A stretch of DNA of 64,000 bases from CADEER01 sp965216585 (GTDB lineage Bacteria > Desulfobacterota > Binatia > HRBIN30 > CADEER01), in assembly GCA_965216585.1 (NCBI GenBank), contig CBDCGC010000003.1, positions 2,170,001-2,234,000 of the forward strand, in the 5' to 3' direction. The notes under the pieces were generated by a model. It was not told where the DNA came from, ran no database searches, and worked only from the letters and a program-made list of their open reading frames with translations. Made by a program: the position numbers and the translations under genes. Position 1 is the first letter of the stretch; each line of letters opens with the position of its first letter. This document shows, in pieces, positions 53,476 to 61,192 of the stretch.

Positions 53476-54110
53476 CAGGCGCTCGCCTCGCCGGCGCGAT
53501 ACGGAGTGAAGTGCCCCAACGGCTGCAACAAACCCAAGGTGACGCCGAAGACGATGTGGGTCGCCGCCGCTACCCAGGCGGGCATGTGCTCGAGAACGAA
53601 CGCCTGCCCCACCAGTGCCGGCTCCAGCCAAGTCAAGACGAGATAGAAATTTACGATCCACATCAACACCCCATACGCCGCCCCCGCCGCGATGTACCAC
53701 CCCCAGCTCTTGCCGGGAAAGTAACGGTTGACGACGACGTGAAACACCGCCCCCGCCAGAGCACCGACGGAAAAGTGCACGACGGCGACGAGCATGAAAA
53801 AGTTGAGGTTGGCCGTCGTCAACGCTTCCTCACCGAGAAACACAGTCCCGAAGACGCGCAGGATTCGGTAGGGATCCTGGTCGATCATCAGCGACCCGAA
53901 CACGTTGAAGAGAAAGCTCGCCAGGCTGCCGAGAACGCCGAGGATGGCGCCGACTACTACGTAGAACGTGAAATAGAACCCAGGCGGCGGCCATGGACTC
54001 TCGACGGCTTCCACCCGCGCTTGCGATCCCCCAAGCTGCTCTTCGAGCTCGGAAATCGCCGCTCTGTGTCGAGCAATCTCGGCTTCTATGTCACGACTGT
54101 CCCTGCTCAT
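53475..54110 (-). CDS. membrane protein, first gene of cbb3 unit
   Basis: 211 residues: a short coiled coil (IEAEIARHRAAISELEEQL) then four or five membrane helices (FTFYVVVGAILGVLGSLASFLF; FFMLVAVVHFSVGALAG; WYIAAGAAYGVLMWIVNFYLVL; HIVFGVTLGLLQPLGH). No family assigned, but similar proteins accompany oxidase genes in several lineages. Co-translated with the dihaem cytochrome. A sigma54-like promoter is just upstream. Confidence 0.78.
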   Translation of the reverse strand: MSRDSRDIEAEIARHRAAISELEEQLGGSQARVEAVESPWPPPGFYFTFYVVVGAILGVLGSLASFLFNVFGSLMIDQDPYRILRVFGTVFLGEEALTTANLNFFMLVAVVHFSVGALAGAVFHVVVNRYFPGKSWGWYIAAGAAYGVLMWIVNFYLVLTWLEPALVGQAFVLEHMPAWVAAATHIVFGVTLGLLQPLGHFTPYRAGEASA

Positions 54111-54125
54111 CTTCTCTTCCCGAGC

Positions 54126-54140
54126 GCAATCAGCATGCCA
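54126..54140 (-). promoter_or_regulatory. sigma54-like promoter before cbb3 operon
   Basis: On the minus strand TGGCATGCTGATTGC fits TGGCAYRNNNNTTGC with exact spacing. It lies in the only promoter-sized gap of the locus (54111-54211). The predicted transcript would begin at about 54114, four bases before the ATG, which would need leaderless translation or a later start; this is the main doubt. Confidence 0.45.
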
Positions 54141-54211
54141 TGGCGCTCCGCCCTTGGTTCAAACTACCGAAATCACCTCTTACTTCTCAACACTGAGAAA
54201 ACGATTTCGAT

Positions 54212-54559
54212 TTACGGCACGACGAGCGTCAGGAGCGCCGTGACGACGAGCTTGATCGCTCCGATCACCAGGGTTCCGGCGAAAAGCGGAGCGATCGCCA
54301 AGCGGCGCTTCAAGGACCACTGGCTGATACCGATCAGAACGGGAATCAGAACATAGCTGATCACGATGCGCCGCAGGTGTTGGTCGTGCGGATGCCGCCA
54401 AATCGGACCATCGATGAAGACGAAGGCCGCAACCGTTAGGACGACGATGGCCGCGAAGTGCATCCGCGGGAGATCCAGCGCCGTCCAAATTCCACGTGTC
54501 GGCAGCGTGCCGAAGAATCGGTTGTCGTTCCTTTTCGAGCTCACGTCGACATCCTTCAC
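54212..54559 (-). CDS. small membrane protein of cbb3 locus
   Basis: 115 residues from GTG 54559 overlapping the upstream TGA (GTGA). Three membrane helices: MHFAAIVVLTVAAFVFIDGP, IVISYVLIPVLIGISQW and the C-terminal LFAGTLVIGAIKLVVTALL. No family recognised. The long frame further upstream is out of phase with the TauE/SafE-like gene and is not real. Confidence 0.7.
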   Translation of the reverse strand: MKDVDVSSKRNDNRFFGTLPTRGIWTALDLPRMHFAAIVVLTVAAFVFIDGPIWRHPHDQHLRRIVISYVLIPVLIGISQWSLKRRLAIAPLFAGTLVIGAIKLVVTALLTLVVP

Positions 54560-55230
54560 ATCGCATGGTGCGAATGGGCGCCCGTCAGGACGAACGCCCG
54601 GCTGAACGTCCACACGCCAAAGAGAACGACGGCTATGGCCGACAGGCGGGTCAACAGCGGCGTCAAAGATGCCGGCAATCCGCCGCCGATGCGACCCATC
54701 AGAAGCATCGCCGGTACGGTCCCCAGTCCAAACCAAAGCATCGTCGCCATGCCACCGAGAACCGAGCCGGTGCTCGCCGCTCTCGCCGCAAACGCGTAGA
54801 CGAGATGGCAGGGCAGGAAGGCGTTGAACACGCCGAGTGCTACCGGCGCGGCGATCGAACGCGAGCGCAGCGCCGAGCTCATGGCGGCGGCAACGCCACC
54901 GGGCAGACCGACCCGCCGCAAAACGCCCCGGCCGGCGCCGAGACCCAGCATCTCGGCGCCGACGATCATCATCAGTACACCGGCGACGATCGGCAGACCG
55001 CGTTCGACGAGGGGCAGCGGGCCGAGATGCACGATCGACGCACCTACGGCGCCGCTCAGTGCGCCGATGAAGACCAGGGTGTTGACGCGCACCAGATTGT
55101 ACACGACCTGCCGCGCCAGCGACTTCTGTCGCCCGGCCAGCATCACCGGGAAACCACCGCACATGCCGATGCAATGCCACGAGCTGGCGAGGCCCGCCGT
55201 GAACAAAACTCCTCCCGCAACCAAGCTCAA
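54556..55230 (-). CDS. TauE/SafE-like membrane protein (cbb3-associated)
   Basis: 224 residues, six or more membrane helices. The N-terminus GLASSWHCIGMCGGFPVML with its CxxMCGG motif is typical of the sulfite exporter/UreH-like proteins encoded next to cbb3 oxidases and thought to help copper handling or assembly. NAFLPCHLVYAFAARAAS is the second conserved loop. Heads the minus-strand oxidase locus, divergent from the FixL-like kinase. Confidence 0.85.
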   Translation of the reverse strand: MSLVAGGVLFTAGLASSWHCIGMCGGFPVMLAGRQKSLARQVVYNLVRVNTLVFIGALSGAVGASIVHLGPLPLVERGLPIVAGVLMMIVGAEMLGLGAGRGVLRRVGLPGGVAAAMSSALRSRSIAAPVALGVFNAFLPCHLVYAFAARAASTGSVLGGMATMLWFGLGTVPAMLLMGRIGGGLPASLTPLLTRLSAIAVVLFGVWTFSRAFVLTGAHSHHAM

Positions 55231-55406
55231 GCGCGACTCTCCATCCGATTGTTGACGTATGGGATTGGCGCCGCAGAAGCCAGCCAGCCCGTCGCCGGCA
55301 GGTTGGCCGCGCGGAAGGAACGTTTCGCGGGAGAACGCCTTCCGATTGTCGAAAATCCCAACGCCGCGGATTTCCTTCCATTCGATACTCGGCTACCTAG
55401 AGACGG

Positions 55407-56942
55407 ATGACCAAGCCTTCCTTCGGCGCCGCCCGGGCCAGTGCTGGCGCAGTCGAACCGTCCCTCGACGAGGCGCGCTGGCGCGCCGTGCTGAGCTCGG
55501 CTCGAGACGCCATCGTCTGCATCGACGCCGAGGGGGCGATCACGCTGTTCAATCCGAGCGCCGAGGAGATGTTTGGCTACGCGGCAAACGAAATTTCCGG
55601 CAAAAACGTCCGCATTCTCATGCCACAGCCGTACGCCGATGAGCACGCGACCTACGTTCAGCGCTACCGAGAAACCGGTGTCGCCAGAGCGATCGGGCGA
55701 GTCCGCGGCGTCGAGGCGTTGCGCCGCGACGGCACGGTGTTTCCCATCGAGCTCGCCGTTTCCGAGGTGATCTACGAGGGCGAGCCGACCTACACGGCGA
55801 TCATTCGCGACGTCAGCCGGCGGCGGCGCATGGAGACGGAGCTCCGCGATGAGCGCGACTTCGCCGACATCCTCATCGACACGGCACACGTCATCGTCCT
55901 GGTGCTCGATACCGCCGGGAAGGTCGTTCGATTCAACCGTCACTTCGAGGAAGTCTCGGGCTACGACCTGAGCGAGGCCAAGGATCTCGACTGGTTCGCC
56001 AATTTTCTCGACGAGCGCGATCGCGGCCGAATCCGCGCCGTCTTCAACTCGGCCCTCGAAGGCAGCGACGTACGTGGCACGATCAACGCGATCCGCACCA
56101 AGAAAGGTGAATCGCGACAGATTCAGTGGTTCGCCAAGCGCCTGGCCGGCGCCGACGGCAAGACCTTCGGCGTCATCTCGATCGGCCACGACATCACCGA
56201 TCGCGTCGAGACTCAGCGGCGCTTACACGAGCTCGAACACACGTCGCGCCAGAAAGATCGCCTCGCCGCGCTGGGCACGATCACCGCCAAGATCGTGCAC
56301 GACCTCGGCAATCCTCTGGCGGCGCTGACCATGCAGGCACAGCTCATTCTCCGCCGCGCCAAACGGTTGGGGCGCGAGGCCGCCGAGATCGTCGAGAAGC
56401 CGGTCGGACAAATGCTCGAAACCCTGCACCGTCTCGAGCTTCTGGTTCGCGAGTTCAACGAGTTCTCGCGCGAGCGCAAGCTCGAGCTTTCGACCGTGTC
56501 GGTGATCACGCTGCTGCGCGACGTCGTCGAGATGTGGGAGGCCTACGCAGCGTCGTCGGCAATCACGCTCCACCTCCACGTCGACGATGACACGCCGGCC
56601 ATCGAGGTCGACGCCGAGATGATCCGCCGCGTTTTCGACAACCTGGTCAGAAACGCGATCGATGCCATCGACGAAAGCGGCGAGATTTCGATTGCGACCG
56701 AGACGCGCAACGACGGCACGGTGCGCATCTCCATCAGCGACAACGGCTGCGGCATTCCGGAGGATCTCGACGTCTTTCGCCTCTTCGAAACCACCAAGCC
56801 CGACGGCACCGGAATCGGATTGGCGATCGCGCGCCAGATCGTACAGGGACACGGCGGCCATCTCGGCTATGAGTCGCGCCACCCGGACGGCACCGTCTTT
56901 CACATCGATCTGCCGGTCAAGCAGCCACGAGGCTACGCTTGA
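55407..56942 (+). CDS. FixL-like PAS-PAS histidine kinase (probable haem O2 sensor)
   Basis: 511 residues without membrane segments. PAS-1 (about 22-145) contains MPQPYADEHATYVQRYRE: relative to FixL, His80 matches the proximal haem histidine (H200 in Bradyrhizobium), Arg86 matches R206 and Arg100 the distal R220 that contacts O2. PAS-2 covers about 150-275. The HisKA box is IVHDLGNPLAAL and the HATPase has NLVRNAIDAID, DNGCGIP and GTGIGLAIARQIV. It stands divergently beside the cbb3 locus, whose NtrC-type regulator at the other end could be its partner. Confidence 0.9.
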   Translation: MTKPSFGAARASAGAVEPSLDEARWRAVLSSARDAIVCIDAEGAITLFNPSAEEMFGYAANEISGKNVRILMPQPYADEHATYVQRYRETGVARAIGRVRGVEALRRDGTVFPIELAVSEVIYEGEPTYTAIIRDVSRRRRMETELRDERDFADILIDTAHVIVLVLDTAGKVVRFNRHFEEVSGYDLSEAKDLDWFANFLDERDRGRIRAVFNSALEGSDVRGTINAIRTKKGESRQIQWFAKRLAGADGKTFGVISIGHDITDRVETQRRLHELEHTSRQKDRLAALGTITAKIVHDLGNPLAALTMQAQLILRRAKRLGREAAEIVEKPVGQMLETLHRLELLVREFNEFSRERKLELSTVSVITLLRDVVEMWEAYAASSAITLHLHVDDDTPAIEVDAEMIRRVFDNLVRNAIDAIDESGEISIATETRNDGTVRISISDNGCGIPEDLDVFRLFETTKPDGTGIGLAIARQIVQGHGGHLGYESRHPDGTVFHIDLPVKQPRGYA

Positions 56943-56977
56943 ACCGCAGCAACCAAGCGAGCAACGGAGGAGTGATC

Positions 56978-57280
56978 ATGTTGGTAGTCGCGGGCGAGAT
57001 CAGGCTCGATCCAAGCAAGCGTGCCGAAGCAGACGCGGTATTCGAAAAGATGCAAGCAGAGACGCTCAAAGAGCCGGGCTGCATTGCGTACCAGGCCTAC
57101 GCCGGCCGCGGCGATGCCGGCGTCGTGTTCATGTTTGAAAAATGGCAGGACCAAGCTGCGCTCGACGCTCATTTCGCCTCGCCGCACATGGCCGAGTTTG
57201 GCGCCGCCCTCGGCGGCCTCGGCGTCACCGGCATGGACGTGAAAAAATACGAAGTGAGCAGCGAAGGGAACGTGCCGTAA
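56978..57280 (+). CDS. ABM-family monooxygenase-like protein
   Basis: 100 residues from ATG 56978, which has GGAGG 7 bases upstream; an upstream TTG in frame overlaps the kinase stop. LVVAGEIRLDPSKRAEADAVF, EPGCIAYQAYAGRGDAG and WQDQAALDAHFASPHMAEF form the dimeric ferredoxin-like ABM fold (quinone or antibiotic monooxygenases, YgiN-like). Role here unknown. Confidence 0.85.
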   Translation: MLVVAGEIRLDPSKRAEADAVFEKMQAETLKEPGCIAYQAYAGRGDAGVVFMFEKWQDQAALDAHFASPHMAEFGAALGGLGVTGMDVKKYEVSSEGNVP

Positions 57281-57289
57281 GAGCGTTTC

Positions 57290-57970
57290 CTACTCGTTCC
57301 GATCGGGCATACGCTTGCGCCGCGCCGAGGCGCGCGGCGCGCCGGCCGGCACGCGCGCCGGATCGAGGGGATCGCGGCCGGCGAGCAACAGCTCCAGATA
57401 GGGCAAGTCGTCGTAGCCCCAGAAGAGCTCGCCTTCGACGAGCATCGACGGCACACCGAAGGCACCGGCAGCGATTGCCACCTCGCCCTGGGCGCGCAGG
57501 CGCTGCTTGGCCGCCGGCTGCTGCGCCTGCTCGACGAGACGGGCGCCGGCGAAACCGGCGTCGTCGAGTACCGCCTGCACGACGCTCGCCTCGGCGATGT
57601 GCAGACCATCGGCCCACACCGCATCGAACAACCGGTCGACGACGATGCAGCGCTCCTCGGCGGCCATCGGCAGTGAGGAAACGCGCAGCGCGAGCAGCGG
57701 GTTGAAAGGGTGAAAGGCCGGCTCGACGAGTGGCACGTCGAGGAGCGCCGCCTTGCGCAGGTTGTTCTTCCACATCCACAACGACTTGGCCGGAATCTCC
57801 GCCGGACCGAGCTGGCCGCTGGCCTCCAGGTAGCCGGCGAAGAGCGTCGCGATCGGCACGACTTCGTAGCCGTGTTGCGCCGCCAGTGCCGGAAGCCGAT
57901 GCCAGGCCAGGTAGGCGTTCGACGAGATGTAATCGAAATAGAACGCAATCTGCGGCTTCGCTTCAGCCAT
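57290..57970 (-). CDS. 2-hydroxychromene-2-carboxylate isomerase-like DsbA-fold protein
   Basis: 226 residues from ATG 57970. IAFYFDYISSNAYLAWHRL at the start, with SSNAY replacing a CxxC, and the thioredoxin-like ending GVPSMLVEGELFWGYDDLPYLE are typical of HCCA isomerases, glutathione S-transferase kappa relatives acting in naphthalene-type degradation. Substrate not provable. It overlaps no gene and follows the MFS gene by 16 bases. Confidence 0.85.
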   Translation of the reverse strand: MAEAKPQIAFYFDYISSNAYLAWHRLPALAAQHGYEVVPIATLFAGYLEASGQLGPAEIPAKSLWMWKNNLRKAALLDVPLVEPAFHPFNPLLALRVSSLPMAAEERCIVVDRLFDAVWADGLHIAEASVVQAVLDDAGFAGARLVEQAQQPAAKQRLRAQGEVAIAAGAFGVPSMLVEGELFWGYDDLPYLELLLAGRDPLDPARVPAGAPRASARRKRMPDRNE

Positions 57971-57986
57971 GGTGCAACCCGCTCCC

Positions 57987-59471
57987 TCAATCCGTTTCGT
58001 TCGTCCGCGCATCGAGTGCCGCCCAAACCTCGGCGTAGCGCTCGCGGGTCAAACGCAAGCGCGACACGAACCACACGGCGGCGAGGTAGAAGACGGTGAC
58101 ACCCGGCCCGGCGATCAAGCCGAGCAGAACGATGGTCTCCGGTGCCACGGCACCGACCGCCGCGTCGACGGCACCGCGCGGGAAGCCGATCAGGTCGATG
58201 ATGACGCCGCCGAGGAAGTTGCCGAAACCGGAAATCGCCTTGCCGGTAAAGGCCAGCGCCGAGACGAACACACCCTCTTGCCGTTCGCCCGTCGCCAACT
58301 CGTGCTCGTCCACCGCATCCATGATCATCGACGAGTTGAGAATGCCGATCTGGATCACCGCCGCGACGAAAGGAATGCCGTGCAGAAAGATCATCCACAT
58401 CACCCACGGGCTGCCGTTCTCCGGCGCCACTCCCAACAGGCGTGAAATCACCAACAACGGTCCCCAGGCAATCGCAAAGAGCGACAGGCGAATGGCGGCG
58501 CTGCGCTTGTCCATCGCCTGCGAAATCGGCCGCGCCAGGACGACGCCGATGGTGATCGGGATCAATTGCAAGAGCGCCAGGAGACCGAGCTGGTCCGAGC
58601 GCAGCTCCCAGAACCATGTCGCCATGTACGTTCCCAACACCTCGCCGACTCCCATCGCCGTCGCCGAGAAGATCGACGCCGCCAGCAAGACTCGCAGCGA
58701 GTGGCTGCGAAACGCCGTACGCAGCTCGCGCACGAAGCGACTCCACGAGAAAAGCGGTCCTGGGTGCTGCGCCTCGCGCAAGCGCGGTATGAGGTCGTGC
58801 GTGCCGAGCGACGACAGAAGAATGGCAAGCGCAACGACCACCCCGACGAAGAGTCCGAGCTCGGGGTAGCGCGACGCATCGAGCCGCCCGTCGCCGATCG
58901 GACCACCGCGGTCGGCGAGGAAATACGTCCAGCCGGTCGTGCCGACGACGATGGCGCCGGTCCAGCCGAGCAACCAGCGAAACGATGTCAGTGTCGTTCG
59001 CTCGTCGTAGTGCGTCGTCATCTCCGGCCCCATGGCGTTGCTCGGCACCATGTAGAAAGTGAGAAAGAGACGGACGCCGACTGCGAACGTGGTCAGCCAC
59101 AGAAAGAGGCCGGTGTTGCCGAGGCCGGCCGGTGGAGCAAAGAGCGCGTAGAAGCACAACCCCATCGGCACGGCGGCGAAGTACATGAACGGGTGGCGCC
59201 GGCCCAAGCGCGAGCGAAAGTTGTCGGAGAGCGAACCAACCAAGGGGTCGGTGATTCCGTCGACGCAGAGCGCGACGAAGATCGCCAGGCCGGACAGCGT
59301 CCCCGGCAACTCGAGCACCGTCGTGTAATAGAGAACGAGAAAGGCGTTGAAGGCGCTATTTTTGGCGCCATCGGCAACCGCGCCGATGCCGTAGGCGACG
59401 CGGTGCCGGAAGCCGACCTGGTGATCGACACTCGACGACGTGGGGCTCGGATCGGCCAAAGCGCTGACCAT
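57987..59471 (-). CDS. MFS transporter (GPH-type)
   Basis: 494 residues, twelve membrane helices. GFRHRVAYGIGAVADGAKNSAFN, LCVDGITDPLVGSLSDNFRSRLGRRHPFM and VGVRLFLTFYMVPSNAMGPEM are typical of the glycoside-pentoside-hexuronide/melibiose-type MFS branch. In environmental genomes similar proteins often accompany lipid or aromatic catabolism, so sugar transport is not assured. Confidence 0.88.
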   Translation of the reverse strand: MVSALADPSPTSSSVDHQVGFRHRVAYGIGAVADGAKNSAFNAFLVLYYTTVLELPGTLSGLAIFVALCVDGITDPLVGSLSDNFRSRLGRRHPFMYFAAVPMGLCFYALFAPPAGLGNTGLFLWLTTFAVGVRLFLTFYMVPSNAMGPEMTTHYDERTTLTSFRWLLGWTGAIVVGTTGWTYFLADRGGPIGDGRLDASRYPELGLFVGVVVALAILLSSLGTHDLIPRLREAQHPGPLFSWSRFVRELRTAFRSHSLRVLLAASIFSATAMGVGEVLGTYMATWFWELRSDQLGLLALLQLIPITIGVVLARPISQAMDKRSAAIRLSLFAIAWGPLLVISRLLGVAPENGSPWVMWMIFLHGIPFVAAVIQIGILNSSMIMDAVDEHELATGERQEGVFVSALAFTGKAISGFGNFLGGVIIDLIGFPRGAVDAAVGAVAPETIVLLGLIAGPGVTVFYLAAVWFVSRLRLTRERYAEVWAALDARTNETD

Positions 59472-59494
59472 GCAAGCGGATTGACGAGACTACA

Positions 59495-59725
59495 TCAACC
59501 CTGACGCGCCGCTTCCATCACCGCGCCGTAGGTCGCCACACCATAGGGAACCAAATACGTAGCGAGGAGCTGAACGACGCGACGGACTTCGAATTCGCCC
59601 GAGGCAAACATGTCGTAGTGGTTGATGGCGCCGAGCAGCGTGCCAACGACCAGAGCGACCTTGATCGACCGCATCACGGTGTGCGGCCGTGTGGCAAGAT
59701 CGAGATAGCTGATCTCTTCGCTCAT
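59495..59725 (-). CDS. nrtS: NrtS-like small membrane protein
   Basis: 76 residues from ATG 59725. Two helices (SIKVALVVGTLLGAINHYDM and VVQLLATYLVPYGVATYGAVM) with the NHYDMF and YLVPYGVA signatures of NrtS, a small nitrate/nitrite transporter family. It lies 23 bases before the MFS gene on the same strand. Confidence 0.78.
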   Translation of the reverse strand: MSEEISYLDLATRPHTVMRSIKVALVVGTLLGAINHYDMFASGEFEVRRVVQLLATYLVPYGVATYGAVMEAARQG

Positions 59726-59854
59726 TCGACACACACTTCCGCCGGCCTTCCTCAGCCCGAATCAAACCGAACCGTTGGTTCTCTACCGAAATCGCCGGAG
59801 TGCGCCAAACGCCGCCCCTTCGATGTGCTCCCCGCAGCGGCTAGACTGACGGCC

Positions 59855-60340
59855 ATGCCCAAGATGGACGCGGACGAGCTGATGGCGTTTCTGGCGCGCG
59901 AGTTCCCTCAATCGGATCCGCACATGACGGTGATCGAGGAGGTGCGAGACGACTTCGTCCGCCTGCGCCGGCGCACCAGCGACCGCGACCTGCGACCGGG
60001 TGGGACGATTTCCGGCCCCTGCATGATGGCTCTCGCCGACAACGCGATGTACCTGGTCCTGCTCGCCATGATCGGACCCGTCGCCCTCGCCGTCACGACG
60101 AGCTTCAACATCAACTTCCTGCGCAAGCCCGCGCCCGGCGACCTGTGCGCCGAAGCCAGGCTGCTGAAGTTGGGCAAGCGCCTCGCCGTCGGCGAGGTGA
60201 CCATTCTCAGCGACGGCGTCGACGGTGCCGTCGCGCACGCGACGCTCACCTACTCGATCCCCCCGCTAGAAAAGAAGAACCCACCCTCGCGCCAAGACGC
60301 AAAGACGCCAAGGATTCGATTGGGCTTGACGGAAGACTAA
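59855..60340 (+). CDS. PaaI-family thioesterase with repeat-derived C-terminus
   Basis: 161 residues from ATG 59855. The hot-dog core includes DRDLRPGGTISGPCMMALADNAMYLVLLA and TTSFNINFLRKPAPGDL, as in PaaI acyl-CoA thioesterases. The natural fold ends at about HATLTYSIPP; the following 20 residues (KKNPPSRQDAKTPRIRL...) are translated from the dispersed CGCCAAGACGC repeat at 60286-60313, so the gene end was replaced when the GxxExxY element arrived. Confidence 0.82.
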   Translation: MPKMDADELMAFLAREFPQSDPHMTVIEEVRDDFVRLRRRTSDRDLRPGGTISGPCMMALADNAMYLVLLAMIGPVALAVTTSFNINFLRKPAPGDLCAEARLLKLGKRLAVGEVTILSDGVDGAVAHATLTYSIPPLEKKNPPSRQDAKTPRIRLGLTED

Positions 60341-60355
60341 CAAGTTTGTCACAAT

Positions 60356-60386
60356 AATATTTGCCCAAATATTCTATCTATAGAAT
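60356..60386. promoter_or_regulatory. AT-rich double palindrome upstream of GxxExxY gene
   Basis: AATATTTG and CAAATATT form a perfect 8-bp inverted repeat (60356-60373) followed at once by ATTCTATC/TATAGAAT (60371-60386, 7 of 8 paired). The stretch is strikingly AT-rich against its surroundings and is the likely promoter or operator of the gene at 60428. Confidence 0.5.
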
Positions 60387-60427
60387 AGGTTATAGCATAC
60401 TGTCGCGAGGATCAAATTGGCCAGATC

Positions 60428-60790
60428 GTGGTCGACTCCGCGATTGCGGTTCATCGGGTGCTTGGACCGGGGCTATTGGAGTCGGTTTACGAAGTCGCTC
60501 TGGCACACGAGCTCGAGCGGCGTGGTTTGGAGATCGAGCGCCAAGTCCCAATCGGGATTGAGTATGCCGGATTGCGCTTCGACGAGGGATTTCGCGCAGG
60601 CATCTTGATCGAAGAACGCGTCATCTTGGAGCTCAAGTCCATCGAACAGGTGCGGGCAGCTCACCGGAAACAAATCCAAACCTATCTACGACTGAGCGGG
60701 TGTAAGCTCGGTTTTCTGCTCAACTTCGGCGACGCCCTGATGAAAGACGGAATCACCCGCGCGGTGAACGGTCTAGAAGAAGCCTCGTAG
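60428..60790 (+). CDS. GxxExxY protein (PDDEXK-like nuclease fold)
   Basis: 120 residues from GTG 60428. GPGLLESVYEVALAHEL is the GxxExxY signature; IGIEYAGLRFDEGFRAGILIEERVILELKSIE has the D...E-x-K nuclease core. Family members usually start some ten residues earlier, and the bases before the GTG do translate to a matching REDQIGQIV, but a stop at 60386 and no start codon lie there, so the start is uncertain or the gene slightly truncated. Function of the family is unknown; a nuclease role is inference. Confidence 0.82.
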   Translation: MVDSAIAVHRVLGPGLLESVYEVALAHELERRGLEIERQVPIGIEYAGLRFDEGFRAGILIEERVILELKSIEQVRAAHRKQIQTYLRLSGCKLGFLLNFGDALMKDGITRAVNGLEEAS

Positions 60791-61192
60791 CCGCAGCGCA
60801 TCTTGGCGCCTTGGCGTCTTGGCGCGAGAATATTCTCTTTCGCGGCGCGAAGGGTCATTTCCTCACTCGTACTAGAACCGAGGGCATCGACGAGCTCGTC
60901 AGCGTATGCGAAGGCCGGCAGAGGCGGCTGCGCGGTACGTAGGGAAAGTATTTCTTTCTCGCGCCAAGACGCAAAGACGCCAAGGATTTCGATCACGCTC
61001 GACGACTCAGCGGGTCTGAATTCGGTTTTTACGCTCGACTTCGGTGACGCCCCCAATCCATGAACAGAACCACCAGAGCAGTGCAGGGTCAGGAAGAAGC
61101 CCTATTGCCGCAGCCCATCTTGGCTTGGCGTGATAAACGCCTTTTCGCAGCGCGTATCCTGGTTGTGAACGGGCTGCTAATCTTCGCGCGCC
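60791..61192. other. 402-bp gap filled by element repeats and a deleted GxxExxY copy
   Basis: It contains the right repeat of the first element (60802-60828), 129 bases with no recognisable content, the second unit (60958-61130) and 60 bases of leader for the DUF3604 gene. No intact gene is present. Confidence 0.7.
60958..61130 (+). pseudogene. internally deleted GxxExxY element copy
   Basis: After the left repeat (60958-60985) the sequence joins directly to a degenerate copy of the 3' part of the GxxExxY gene: CGACTCAGCGGG at 61003 matches CGACTGAGCGGG at 60689, and the match continues through GAAGAAGCC to GCCGCAGC.CATCTTGGC. The reading frame is broken by several indels. It ends in an inverted repeat remnant at 61119-61130. 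Confidence 0.72.

Larger units (their letters stand above)
60286..60828. mobile_element. GxxExxY element bounded by inverted CGCCAAGACGC repeats
   Basis: A 28-bp repeat starting CTCGCGCCAAGACGCAAAGA (60286-60313) lies left of the GxxExxY gene, and an inverted, slightly diverged copy (60802-60828) lies right of it. A second, shorter unit with the same order of parts follows at 60958-61130: its left repeat is identical over 28 bp, its inner part matches the last quarter of the gene, and a degenerate inverted repeat ends it. The arrangement is that of a small mobile element with an internally deleted derivative. Confidence 0.7.

Noticed and set aside
60428..60790. GxxExxY gene as an IS transposase
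   Set aside because: The protein has a PDDEXK-like nuclease core, not a DDE, HUH or serine/tyrosine transposase motif; kept as cargo or unknown function.
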